This document shows, one piece after another, positions 7,218-15,110 of a stretch of 18,306 bases of DNA. The notes under the pieces are model-generated. The model did not search any database. It was not told where the DNA came from and saw only the letters and a list, made by a program, of their open reading frames with translations. The stretch is from CAYPZL01 sp964415045 (lineage in GTDB: Bacteria; Planctomycetota; Phycisphaerae; Sedimentisphaerales; Anaerobacaceae): contig CAYPZL010000114.1 in the NCBI GenBank assembly GCA_964415045.1, positions 1 to 18,306 of the forward strand, in the 5' to 3' direction. A program made the position numbers and the translations under genes. The stretch's first letter is position 1. Each line of letters begins with the position of its first letter.

Positions 7218-8204
7218 ATGAACCGTAGCCGCACGAAGAGAACCTGTTGGATGTGCTTCGCCGCTTTGACGCTGTTGCTGGTGGCATCTACCGTCGGCGC
7301 CGCCCCGGCGGGCAAGAGCCCGGTCAAGGTCTTCATCCTGGCCGGCCAGTCCAACATGGAAGGGCACGGCATTGTCCCGCTCGATCTCAAGAGGAACCAG
7401 GGCAAGGGCAGCCTTGAATATCTCGTCAAGGATCCCGCCGCGGATCGGCGTCTCAAACGCCTCGTCGACAGCGACGGGCAATGGGTCGTGCGGGACGATG
7501 TGTGGATCTGGTACCTGGGGCGCAAGGGCGGGCTGACCGTCGGGTACGGCGCCCGTCAGGACCGCATCGGGCCCGAGCTTCAGTTCGGCCACGTGGTCGG
7601 CAACCACTTCGACAACCAGGTCCTGCTCATCAAGATCGCCTGGGGTGGCAAGAGCCTCGCCAAAGATTTTCGTCCGCCCAGTTCCGGCGGCGAGGTGGGG
7701 CCCTACTACAAGAAGATTCTCGAGCATACGCGGAACGTGCTGGAGAATCTCGGCACGCTCTTCCCCGAGTACGCCGACCGGGGCTACGAGCTGGCCGGCT
7801 TTGGCTGGCACCAGGGCTGGAACGACCGGGTCAATCAGGTGTTCAACGACGAATACGAGAAGAACCTGGCCAACTTCATCCGGGACATCCGCAAGGACCT
7901 AGGCGTGGCGGACCTGCCGTTCGTCATTGCCGAGACCGGCATGAGCGGTCGCCAGGAGACCCACCCGCGGGCCCTGTCGCTGATGCGGGCCCAGGCGGCC
8001 GTCGCCCGGTACGAGGAGTTCAAAGGCAACGTGGCGTTCGTCGAGACCAAGGATTTCTACCGGCCCAAGGAAGTTTCCCCCTCCGGCCAGGCTTACCACT
8101 GGAACACCAACGCCGAGACCTATTTCCTGATCGGCAACGGCATGGGCGAGGCGATGGTCGAGCTGTGTCATGCGCGTCAGCAGCGGGCCCGCCGCTCACG
8201 ATAG
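7218..8204 (+). CDS. Secreted SGNH/SASA-type carbohydrate (acetyl)esterase
   Basis: A 328-residue exported protein with a signal peptide of about 29 residues (hydrophobic core 13-24, GAAPAG at the likely cut). The mature enzyme begins with VFILAGQSNMEGHG (38-51), the hallmark of the sialate O-acetylesterase/SASA family, with Ser45 as nucleophile. Further SGNH blocks are IGPELQFG (117-124), with Gly and Glu before the fold's second block, IAWGGKS (140-146), GFGWHQGWND (194-203), and the C-terminal QAYHWNTNAETY (291-302) holding a candidate catalytic His294. Family members remove O-acetyl or related acyl groups from sugars. Its position head-to-head with a sulfatase suggests a pair that removes different decorations from one glycan. 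The stretch between about 58 and 110 is longer than in minimal SASA domains and may shape the substrate pocket. The substrate is unknown; acetyl-xylan or acetylated marine polysaccharides are possibilities, not conclusions. Confidence 0.9.
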   Translation: MNRSRTKRTCWMCFAALTLLLVASTVGAAPAGKSPVKVFILAGQSNMEGHGIVPLDLKRNQGKGSLEYLVKDPAADRRLKRLVDSDGQWVVRDDVWIWYLGRKGGLTVGYGARQDRIGPELQFGHVVGNHFDNQVLLIKIAWGGKSLAKDFRPPSSGGEVGPYYKKILEHTRNVLENLGTLFPEYADRGYELAGFGWHQGWNDRVNQVFNDEYEKNLANFIRDIRKDLGVADLPFVIAETGMSGRQETHPRALSLMRAQAAVARYEEFKGNVAFVETKDFYRPKEVSPSGQAYHWNTNAETYFLIGNGMGEAMVELCHARQQRARRSR

Positions 8205-8210
8205 CCCGCA

Positions 8211-8226
8211 GGGCGCGGCGGCGCCC
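8211..8226 (+). terminator. Compact GC hairpin after the esterase stop codon
   Basis: GGGCGC (8211-8216), loop GGCG, GCGCCC (8221-8226): a perfect 6-bp stem starting 6 bases after the stop codon. No T-run follows, so intrinsic termination is uncertain. The rest of the interval to the ATPase gene at 8469 shows no clear promoter. Confidence 0.3.
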
Positions 8227-8454
8227 GGCCGTGGCGCGCACAATACCGGACGTTGTCGCGACCCGAAAAAATTTTCGCTCTTCTTGCTTTCGCTCTCAGA
8301 GGCCCGTTCGACCCCAATATGAGGGTGGGACCGAAAATGTCGCTGAAGACGCCTCCCTCACGCGCCGATGCAGAGTGCGGGATGGATGCCCGGATAAGAT
8401 GCCGGCCCCCAGACGCTAACGGCCGAGGGATCGTCGCCGACCCAGGCCCAGTTG

Positions 8455-8460
8455 AAGGAG
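8455..8460 (+). promoter_or_regulatory. Ribosome binding site deciding the ATPase start
   Basis: AAGGAG with an 8-nt spacer precedes the ATG at 8469. The frame stays open upstream to about 8253, but that extension looks non-coding, with proline- and arginine-rich low-similarity text and no ribosome site. Confidence 0.7.
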
Positions 8461-8468
8461 CGCCAGTC

Positions 8469-9728
8469 ATGGCCAGAGCTTGGCGAGAGAGCAGCGCAAA
8501 GGACAGCAGCGACACCGTCACTTCCTACCCGGACCCGCTTAACACGTTCATCTGGAACGCCATTCTCGAACGAGCCACGGACGTGCATCTGCATTGCGTG
8601 GCCGAGGGCGTTCGGGTGTTGCACCGCGTGGACGGGGCGGTTTACCCCAAACGGATGCTGGGGCCGGAGGAAGGGCGGAGGCTGCTCAACCAGCTCAAGA
8701 GTGCGGCGGGGCTGGACGTGACCCGGGCCTATGCTCCTGTCGAAGGTCAGATCGAATGGCCCGACGGCAACACCAGTTGGGAGATTCGCGTCACGATGAC
8801 GCCCGTGCGCAATCGCGAGTCGGCGCACTTGCGGTTCCTGAGTGTTCCGACCGAGGAATGGGACGTGTCGGGCCTGGGTTTGTCGCCGGCGGATCGAGAC
8901 AAGATCGCCGGGGCGGTCAGCTCGCTGAGCGGGCTCGTTCTCGTCACGGGCCCCACCGGCGCCGGCAAGACCACCACCATGTATTCCCTGACGTCCCTGA
9001 TGGACCTGCGCACCACGACGACGTTCTCCATCGAGGACCCGGTGGAGTTCCGGTTGCCCTACGCCCAGCAGATCGAGGTGGACGAGCGTCACGGGCTGAC
9101 CATGCACGAGGGCCTGCGGACCATTCTGCGGATGGACCCCGACCTGATTCTGGTCGGTGAGATTCGGGACAAGGATTCGGCCATCGTGGCGGCGCGGGCG
9201 GCTCTTTCGGGCCGGCTCGTCCTGGCCACGATTCACGCACAGGATGCGGCCGGAGCGGTGGACGCCCTGCACTACCTCGGCGTTCCCCATCACATCATCG
9301 GCAGCTCGCTGCGGCTGATCATCGCCCAGAACCTGGTTCGCAAACTCTGTCCCGCCTGCGCCCGGCCCCGCGATCTGGACGATACCGACCGGGAGCTGTT
9401 CGCACGCTTCGACGTGCAGCCGCCGGCGAACCTGCTGGAGGCCGCCACCTGCGGCGACTGCAACTGGTACGGCTACAAGGGACGCAGCGGCGTCTTCGAG
9501 GTCGCGCCGGTGGACGATGAAACCGCGACCCTCATCAGCTCCGGCACGCACCACCGGGAGCTGGTCCAGTGCCTGCGCGCCGGAGGCGTCCGGTCGATGG
9601 CTCAGGACGCTCTGGAGAAAGTCGCCAACGGCATCAGCTCGATCGATGAGCTCACTCGCGTGTGCGGTGTCGCGCCGAACAGAGGGGCGGCCCGCGACGA
9701 TACGCCGGTCGAAATGGTCGCCGGATAA
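8469..9728 (+). CDS. GspE/PilB-family type II secretion / type IV pilus assembly ATPase, short form
   Basis: A cytoplasmic hexameric ATPase of the type that powers pseudopilus or pilus assembly. In its 419 residues: an N2-like domain beginning ATDVHLH (37-42), which replaces the usual A-S-D-I-H motif; Walker A GPTGAGKT (161-168); the Asp-box region TFSIEDPVEF (185-194); Walker B MDPDLILVGEIRD (222-234); His box ATIHA (253-257); and a zinc tetracysteine made by Cys294/Cys297 and Cys328/Cys331, followed by YKGRSGVFEV (336-345). The tetracysteine and GRSG segment distinguish GspE/PilB from the retraction ATPase PilT. It is shorter than typical GspE (about 500 residues) or PilB (about 560) because the N-terminal N1/MshEN region is missing. 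No gspF/pilC, secretin or prepilin peptidase gene is adjacent; the nearest possible client in the window is the prepilin at 962-1816. Whether it serves secretion or pili is open. Confidence 0.92.
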   Translation: MARAWRESSAKDSSDTVTSYPDPLNTFIWNAILERATDVHLHCVAEGVRVLHRVDGAVYPKRMLGPEEGRRLLNQLKSAAGLDVTRAYAPVEGQIEWPDGNTSWEIRVTMTPVRNRESAHLRFLSVPTEEWDVSGLGLSPADRDKIAGAVSSLSGLVLVTGPTGAGKTTTMYSLTSLMDLRTTTTFSIEDPVEFRLPYAQQIEVDERHGLTMHEGLRTILRMDPDLILVGEIRDKDSAIVAARAALSGRLVLATIHAQDAAGAVDALHYLGVPHHIIGSSLRLIIAQNLVRKLCPACARPRDLDDTDRELFARFDVQPPANLLEAATCGDCNWYGYKGRSGVFEVAPVDDETATLISSGTHHRELVQCLRAGGVRSMAQDALEKVANGISSIDELTRVCGVAPNRGAARDDTPVEMVAG

Positions 9729-9780
9729 CCCACCCGCGCATCGGTCGCCCAGAACCGGTTGCCCTCACGTCTTGCTCCTG

Positions 9781-9806
9781 CCGGTCGTGCGCCTGCCGCG
9801 CACCGG
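9781..9806. terminator. Imperfect hairpin between convergent ATPase and CotH genes
   Basis: CCGG (9781-9784) and TGCGC (9788-9792) pair with GCGCA (9798-9802) and CCGG (9803-9806), leaving a 3-nt bulge and a 5-nt loop. It lies in the 81-base gap between two convergent stop codons and could act for either strand. There is no T-run, so the call rests on position and pairing only. Confidence 0.3.
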
Positions 9807-9809
9807 TCG

Positions 9810-12800
9810 CTACCGTCCGACGGGCGGTTCGGGTATCTCCGTCACCGACAGGATGTAGCTTCGGCGGGAACGGACGAACTGCTTGATCGAATTGCGTCGC
9901 CCGCCTCCCAGGCCCTCGGCCTGCAGCGCGTCGGCGGCGTCGTCCAGGAACACGTCGAAAGGCGTCGGCGGGTTGGCCGTCCCATACGAGGTCTGCCACG
10001 GGCCTTCGGCCAGGTCGCGACACGCCTGGAGATACAGCCTCTCGTACTTGGGATGATGCAGGAACTGGTTGACCTCGGGGAACTGCCCGGCGTTCATCGC
10101 GAACAGGTCCGTGGAGGGCCCGTTGCCCGATCCGAGCGTAAAATCGATATCCCACGGCAGGAGGTACCACTTGCCCTCGGGCAGCGCGTAGTAGAACAGG
10201 TTGTTCTTGCCGCGATTGTACCCGTAGCTGTCCCAGTCGCCGACGGCGTGACGAATCGCCAGCACGCGGGCGAAGTGATTGGGATCGATCACCGACTCGA
10301 CGCGCTGGGTGTACGAGGGACTGCTCGACGGTGTGTTCATGGCCACGGCGAAGTCGAACAGATGCTGCCAGTTGTCGTTCTCCCGGTGCGAGCGCTTCTC
10401 GAATCCCCAGCGATAGGTTTCCTTGAGCAGCGGATGCCGTGAGTCCTGCTTGAGACCCTCGTCGAGATTGCTGAAGCCCGTTCCGTCGGCGGTGTACTCG
10501 AAATAGTCGTCGATTTTGTGGAGATACCCTTCGTTGTTTTCGGGAAACCACTGATCGACGTAGTCGCCGTCGATTTTCTGGACGTCCTCGTAGATATTGG
10601 CGACGCGGCCGTTCATGATGAGCCGGACGTACTCTTGCGTGGAATACTCCAGGCCCATCTTACGGTAGAACCAGTAGGAGGCGCGCTCCTGCAGGGGGCC
10701 TCGGCTCCCGCCCTCCATGCCGTCGAGGTTGATCTCCTGGCGCTTGCGGAACTTCTGGTCCGGGGGGAAATCGATCCGGAAGCCATGCCGGTCGGCCGGG
10801 TAGGGCGATCGTCCGGACCCGTTGCGCAGGAACGGACTGCCCCGGTGGCGAATGCCGCAATTGTAGAAGACCTCGCTGTCGTTGTAGACGAACGTGCAGT
10901 CCAGCAGCTCGTTCGAGAGGTTGGGACGCGAGCGGAACGTGTCGATGACCTCGTTTGACATCCAGACGCGGTAGGTCGCGAATCGCGTGTTCACCGCGGT
11001 GTCGCCCACGCGCACCAGGCAGGTGCGATTGGGTGCCTCGGCGGACGGCTCCAGCACGGTGGGAAAGCGCGTCGAGACCGCGCCGTCGGAGGCCTCGATG
11101 TAGAACGCGCGCATGGTTCCGCTGCCGGCGCCGGGAATCGTGGCGGTGTAGATGCCGTCTCCGGCGGTGGCGTCGTTGCCGACACCGTCGTCGAGCATGA
11201 GCGTATTGGCGAAGCTGCCGGCGCCTTCGGAGCGATAGTACAGCCGGACGTAATACACCCCGTCGTTGTCGATCACGCGGGCGGTGACGACGATGGGATC
11301 GCCCGCCGCCGGAATGACGGGGGCGTGCTGCACCTCCAGAATATCGGGGGCGCGATTGGCCGTGAAGGCGGTGTTCTGCAGGCCGGGCGTGCCCAGATTC
11401 AGCGGCATCTCCAGCTCGAACGCATGCGCCGGTCGCGGCGGCTGCACGGGCGACCGCTCCCGCGACGTCCGCAGCAGCAGAAACGGGCAGCCGCGCAGCC
11501 AGCGGGCCCAGCCCTGGAACGTCACCGTGCTGTTGCTTTGGCCGCTGATCGACTGATTGATCCGATTGGCGCCGGGATCGCCGTGGCCCGTGGCGATCAG
11601 GTGCAACGCGCGCGATCCGGAATGACGATCTTCCGTCGTCACGAAGGAGCGGACGTGGTTACCGAGGATGCGCCAGGGGGCTTCGCCGCTCTCGAACGTG
11701 CCGTTGCTGAGGCGGTTGGTGCCGTTCATGACGAGTTGCAGGTCGTCGAGGAGGACCTCGCCCCGATTCAGGAGGATCACGTCGAATATCCGGGCCTGGT
11801 CGCGCGTGTATCGGTTGTCATTCTTATCGATGGTGAAGGAAAACGGCTGCCAAGTGGTCTTGCCGCTTTCGTCGCTGTCGGCCCAGGCGTCCGGGGTGTC
11901 GTTGTTGCTGCGGGGATCGCGCAGTTCCAGGCTGGCGCCTTGCCCGTCGGCCCAGGAGGGCCAGCGGCCGCCGTCGTAATAGGTCACTTCGTCCGCCGTG
12001 ACCAGATAGGTTTCGATCTTGCCGGTGTTGGGGTCGGCCTGCTGGAAGGGGCGGGACAAACGGATGCGCTCGCTGTGATCGTCCAGACGCCCGTCGTAGG
12101 GCCCGACCAGGTTTGATCCGACGACGAGGTTGTCGTAGACGGCCTCGAGGAGGCCGGGGTCCTGAGCCACCACCAGATAGGACCCGGCGGGCAGGACGGC
12201 GCCGTCTTGAAACTCATAGTCGATGCCGTCGGTGAAGGCCCACCCGTCCAGGGCGATGTCCCGGTTGCTGCGGTTATACAGCTCGACGTACTCGTAGCCG
12301 TCGTCGCGGGTGGCGTGGTGATACATGATTTCGTTGATCACGACGTCGCCGACGAGCGGCTGGGCGTTGGCCGCTCCGGCCGTAGCGAGCGAAAGGCAGT
12401 CCAGAAAGTCGGACCCGTCGGGAAATCGGCCGTAGGTGACGTCCGGCTCCATGACGCCATAGCGGACCGCGTCCAGGACGCGCAGCGGCTGCGGCTCGGC
12501 GCTGCTCGTGGCGGCCGTGACGTAGACGGTTTCGCCCGAGAAATCCAGGGCGAAAGGAAATCCCGTCGGAGCGTTGCCTTCATACGCCGTCCAGAACTCG
12601 CCCGGCGCCAGCACGACGCCGTCGGGCAGCTTATATTTGAGCAGGTCGGTTCGGTCGTCGCTGAGATACACGTGGTCCAGCTCGACCGGGACGGGACCGG
12701 GGTTGTACAGCTCGATCCAATCGGCGCCGGGGGCGGCATCGCTGTTGGCCAGCAGCTCGTTGATCAGGAGGCGGGCCCGCGGGTCTTCGCCCCCTCCGGC

Positions 12801-13931
12801 CGGCTGGATCACCGCACCGAGAACCGGGCTGGCCATGCAGTCCGAGCTGCCGGAGATCCTTGCGTTGTGGGCCTGGATAGCCAGCACGTTGGTGCCGGGC
12901 ACCAGCAGGTTCAGGTAGCCCGTCAGGTCCACATTCATCGCCGGCGGGTCCCAGGCGGTGCCCCCGTTCTGGTCAAAGGTGGGCGGATTGCCCGGCAAAT
13001 CCCCGGAATCGGCCACGCGCGTGCCGTTGAGGTACAGTACGAAGGCGTCGTCGTAATGGACTTCGGCCCGCAGCTCGGAAAACGAGGCGATGTCTTCCCG
13101 GCTGATCGTGAACGGCAGACGCGCGTAAACAGAGATGTACCCGCCGCTCATGTCGTTGAGCCGGGTCCCGATGTACTGCAGCTCGGCGGAGCTGTTGCTG
13201 TATCCGTAGCCGCTGGGACCGTCGATCCAGGCGGTGGTGGCGGGGTCGTCGTTGAAGCCGATTTCGGTCCAGGCGGTCGTGGCCTGGCCGCCGGCGCCCG
13301 GCGACGGTTCCTGCGTGCCCTTGAAATAGCGTCCCGGATGGCCCAGATTCACGAGGACCACCAGTGTCGGGTCTTCGGGCTGGGCCTGGACCTGGTCGGC
13401 GGCGCCGGGCGTACCGCCTATGAGCGTGCTGGCGGACCAGGTTGTGGCCTCTTCGGCGTCGCCACCGAGTTTTGCCCTTATGAGCGAGTGGCCCGTCCCG
13501 TCGGCCGCTGCCGGCCAGGGAGGGGCGTCGTTGTAACGCACGGACAGGAAGATCTCGCCGTTCTCGTTGGACAGATCGACTCGCTCGCCGCTGTTGCTCA
13601 GGCGTCCGCGGAAGGGGCCGTAGACGCCGGTGATGCCGTAGGCGGCCTCCAGGGCGTTCGGGTCGCGCGCCACCACCAGGTACTCCTTGGCGCCGAGCGT
13701 TGTGCCGGGGGGAAATACGTAATCGATCCCATCGGTGAAGGCATAGCCGGCCAGATCCTCGATGACAGCCCGGTTGTTGTACAGCTCAATGAATTCGAGG
13801 TTCTCCTCCGCATCGATCGGGTGATACATCAGTTCGCTGATCACCAGCCCCAGACCGGGGCGAGGGGCCGATAAGACCCCCACAGAGGCCACCATTAGCA
13901 GGGTACACCAGTGCTGCCTCGCGTACTTCAT
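9810..13931 (-). CDS. Large secreted CotH-family protein with three lamin-tail domains
   Basis: A 1,373-residue exported protein. Sec signal peptide about 1-28. Domains in order: lamin-tail domain (LTD) 1 at about 29-175, starting LVISELMYHP; a galactose-binding-like beta-sandwich at about 188-376, with VHYDDAFVLYLNG (291-303) and GTNVLAIQAHN (346-356); LTD 2 at about 387-520 (LLINELLANS); LTD 3 at about 528-675 (VVINEIMYHH); another beta-sandwich at about 695-815; an Ig-like 'choice-of-anchor'-type module at about 866-950; and a C-terminal CotH domain at about 985-1365. CotH landmarks are GIRHRGSPF (1026-1034), KFRKRQEINLDG (1060-1071), YEDVQKIDGDYV (1114-1125) and LPWDIDFTLG (1258-1267). 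Bacillus CotH is an atypical protein kinase of the spore coat; the role of secreted planctomycete versions is unknown. I chose the ATG at 13931, with an AAAGGA site (13942-13947) 10 nt upstream, over a TTG at 13958. LTD 1 and LTD 3 resemble each other far more than LTD 2. Confidence 0.93.
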   Translation of the reverse strand: MKYARQHWCTLLMVASVGVLSAPRPGLGLVISELMYHPIDAEENLEFIELYNNRAVIEDLAGYAFTDGIDYVFPPGTTLGAKEYLVVARDPNALEAAYGITGVYGPFRGRLSNSGERVDLSNENGEIFLSVRYNDAPPWPAAADGTGHSLIRAKLGGDAEEATTWSASTLIGGTPGAADQVQAQPEDPTLVVLVNLGHPGRYFKGTQEPSPGAGGQATTAWTEIGFNDDPATTAWIDGPSGYGYSNSSAELQYIGTRLNDMSGGYISVYARLPFTISREDIASFSELRAEVHYDDAFVLYLNGTRVADSGDLPGNPPTFDQNGGTAWDPPAMNVDLTGYLNLLVPGTNVLAIQAHNARISGSSDCMASPVLGAVIQPAGGGEDPRARLLINELLANSDAAPGADWIELYNPGPVPVELDHVYLSDDRTDLLKYKLPDGVVLAPGEFWTAYEGNAPTGFPFALDFSGETVYVTAATSSAEPQPLRVLDAVRYGVMEPDVTYGRFPDGSDFLDCLSLATAGAANAQPLVGDVVINEIMYHHATRDDGYEYVELYNRSNRDIALDGWAFTDGIDYEFQDGAVLPAGSYLVVAQDPGLLEAVYDNLVVGSNLVGPYDGRLDDHSERIRLSRPFQQADPNTGKIETYLVTADEVTYYDGGRWPSWADGQGASLELRDPRSNNDTPDAWADSDESGKTTWQPFSFTIDKNDNRYTRDQARIFDVILLNRGEVLLDDLQLVMNGTNRLSNGTFESGEAPWRILGNHVRSFVTTEDRHSGSRALHLIATGHGDPGANRINQSISGQSNSTVTFQGWARWLRGCPFLLLRTSRERSPVQPPRPAHAFELEMPLNLGTPGLQNTAFTANRAPDILEVQHAPVIPAAGDPIVVTARVIDNDGVYYVRLYYRSEGAGSFANTLMLDDGVGNDATAGDGIYTATIPGAGSGTMRAFYIEASDGAVSTRFPTVLEPSAEAPNRTCLVRVGDTAVNTRFATYRVWMSNEVIDTFRSRPNLSNELLDCTFVYNDSEVFYNCGIRHRGSPFLRNGSGRSPYPADRHGFRIDFPPDQKFRKRQEINLDGMEGGSRGPLQERASYWFYRKMGLEYSTQEYVRLIMNGRVANIYEDVQKIDGDYVDQWFPENNEGYLHKIDDYFEYTADGTGFSNLDEGLKQDSRHPLLKETYRWGFEKRSHRENDNWQHLFDFAVAMNTPSSSPSYTQRVESVIDPNHFARVLAIRHAVGDWDSYGYNRGKNNLFYYALPEGKWYLLPWDIDFTLGSGNGPSTDLFAMNAGQFPEVNQFLHHPKYERLYLQACRDLAEGPWQTSYGTANPPTPFDVFLDDAADALQAEGLGGGRRNSIKQFVRSRRSYILSVTEIPEPPVGR

Positions 13932-13941
13932 GGGCGAATCA

Positions 13942-13947
13942 TCCTTT
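13942..13947 (-). promoter_or_regulatory. Ribosome binding site deciding the CotH-protein start
   Basis: AAAGGA on the minus strand, 10 nt before the ATG at 13931. It supports that start, whose product begins directly with a signal peptide, over the TTG nine codons earlier. Confidence 0.55.
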
Positions 13948-14045
13948 CCACAACGCAATTTGTCCCGTCCGCCGAACCGGCAGGAAGTTATCCGTGACTG
14001 CCACTTCTACGTCAGACGTTTTCGGACGGTTTGTTATTGCCCGGG

Positions 14046-14181
14046 CTCGAGACGCGGCGGCGTCGCGACGAGGTCTTTCGCTGGCCGCGGGCGAAGCTGC
14101 CGTTGCTTCCGACCCGCATGAAGTGGCTCAATACGCCGAAATTTCCGGCGCAGCCACTGGGTCTGCAATGCCCGGCCGGGC
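14046..14181 (-). promoter_or_regulatory. Run of hairpins, possible structured leader of the CotH gene
   Basis: Four inverted repeats follow one another. (1) CTCG/CGAG (14046-14049/14069-14072) enclosing GACGC/GCGTC (14051-14055/14060-14064). (2) GCGGG/CCCGC (14087-14091/14113-14117) enclosing GAAGC/GCTTC (14093-14097/14105-14109). (3) AGTGGCT/AGCCACT (14122-14128/14152-14158) enclosing CGCCG/CGGCG (14134-14138/14146-14150). (4) The palindrome GCCCGGCCGGGC (14170-14181). All pairs are Watson-Crick, so either strand could fold. The run lies between an A/T-rich island and the CotH start 115 bases away, where a leader RNA would be expected. No known riboswitch class was recognised. Confidence 0.35.
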
Positions 14182-14535
14182 CCCCTAAATAAGGTTCCTA
14201 AAGCCCTTCAGTGTGCTATTTTAACAAATTGACGGCGCAGTTTTTACCGTTTTTCCTATTTTCAGGCCGTTTTCGCTGCTTCGTGTCCCTGTTTTGATGG
14301 TCTATATGCCAGAAGGACCGTGGCGACAAGCGGGAACGTGTCTGGAGAATGGCGACGTGGAACTGCCGTGCTTGGCAGAGCTTGTGGCGAACTCATCGGG
14401 ATATGTGCCCCCGTCGATGCGAGTGGGAGCTGCTGGGGATGCGGCAGGTGCGGTGGAGTTGGATTCCTTCCGACACGCGTACGCCGAGACAGGGCCTTGC
14501 CGCGGAATCTCGCTCATTGGGTGGCAACGAGGCCG

Positions 14536-14790
14536 TCAGCGACACTTTGCAGACCGCGCGTAGCGGTGTAGACCGTGCGCCTGAAGATGGTTGAGCAGGA
14601 GAAATCGCGCCACCGGGTCCGTGGTATTGCCGGCGCATCCCAACACCAGCGAAACAGCCAGGGGCAAGAGGGCGAGCAGGGGGTGTGACCTCGTCCCCAG
14701 GTTTGTCCGCGGGGGCGTTCGCCAAACGGCGAGACCGAAGGAAATGAGAGCAGGTGGCGCTTCGGTGTGCGAATGCTTCGTCCTTCTCAT
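14536..14790 (-). pseudogene. Possible remnant of a small lipoprotein gene
   Basis: An 84-codon minus-strand frame opens with ATG at 14790, 7 nt after a GGAG. Its middle reads HPLLALLPLAVSLVLGCAGN, which looks like a lipoprotein signal with cleavage before Cys52. However, the hydrophobic stretch starts only at about residue 37, too far from the start for a working signal, and the frame ends about 30 residues after the cysteine. I read it as either chance or a decayed lipoprotein that lost its proper start and most of its body. No family is recognised. Confidence 0.18.
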
Positions 14791-14908
14791 CGTCTGGCTC
14801 CAGCGAGAGGTTCCGTCCACACATGATCCGGTTTGCAGTCTACGGTGCGCGCCTCGCGTTGTCAATCACGGAGACTTCGCCTTTTTGCGCTGGTGGCGGC
14901 CTCCGGGC

Positions 14909-14935
14909 TTGCTGCGTGTAGTCAGCGGGTATAGA
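14909..14935 (+). promoter_or_regulatory. Weak promoter candidate upstream of the ceramidase gene
   Basis: TTGCTG (14909-14914) and TATAGA (14930-14935) are separated by 15 bases, shorter than the optimal 17. If real, transcription would start near 14942 and leave a leader of about 170 nt to the ATG at 15111. Confidence 0.22.
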
Positions 14936-15110
14936 CTGTCCGCTATGTCGCGCCGGATCGCCGGGATGGGGCCCCCGGATGTTCCTGATGGCCTCGGAAG
15001 GGATGGCGACAATGCGAATGCCTATTACGACAGCGCGACTTATCGCTTTGGACAACCGTCAATCCGCGATTTTCGGCCAGAAACGCGGCTTTGTTGCTTC
15101 CAATCAGGCT

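Larger units (their letters stand above)
13932..15110. other. 1.2-kb region without a convincing gene
   Basis: Open frames here are short and arginine/proline-rich or are shadows. Visible structure: four successive hairpins between 14046 and 14181; an A/T-rich island at about 14187-14285 in which a promoter for the leftward CotH gene could sit; a possible remnant of a lipoprotein gene on the minus strand (14536-14790); and, on the right, a weak promoter candidate for the ceramidase gene (14909-14935). The right end may also belong to the ceramidase reading frame if it starts upstream of 15111. Confidence 0.55.

Noticed and set aside
5351..7228. A 625-codon plus-strand frame opposite the sulfatase gene
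   Set aside because: The antisense strand encodes a full sulfatase with all catalytic motifs; this frame is valine/alanine/glycine-rich shadow sequence.
12207..13874. A 555-codon plus-strand frame opposite the LTD-CotH gene
   Set aside because: It is antisense to clear lamin-tail and beta-sandwich domains and has no domain signature of its own.
14294..14563. An 89-codon plus-strand frame in the long gap
   Set aside because: No ribosome site, no domain or signal, and overlapping frames of similar size occur on the other strand; consistent with chance.
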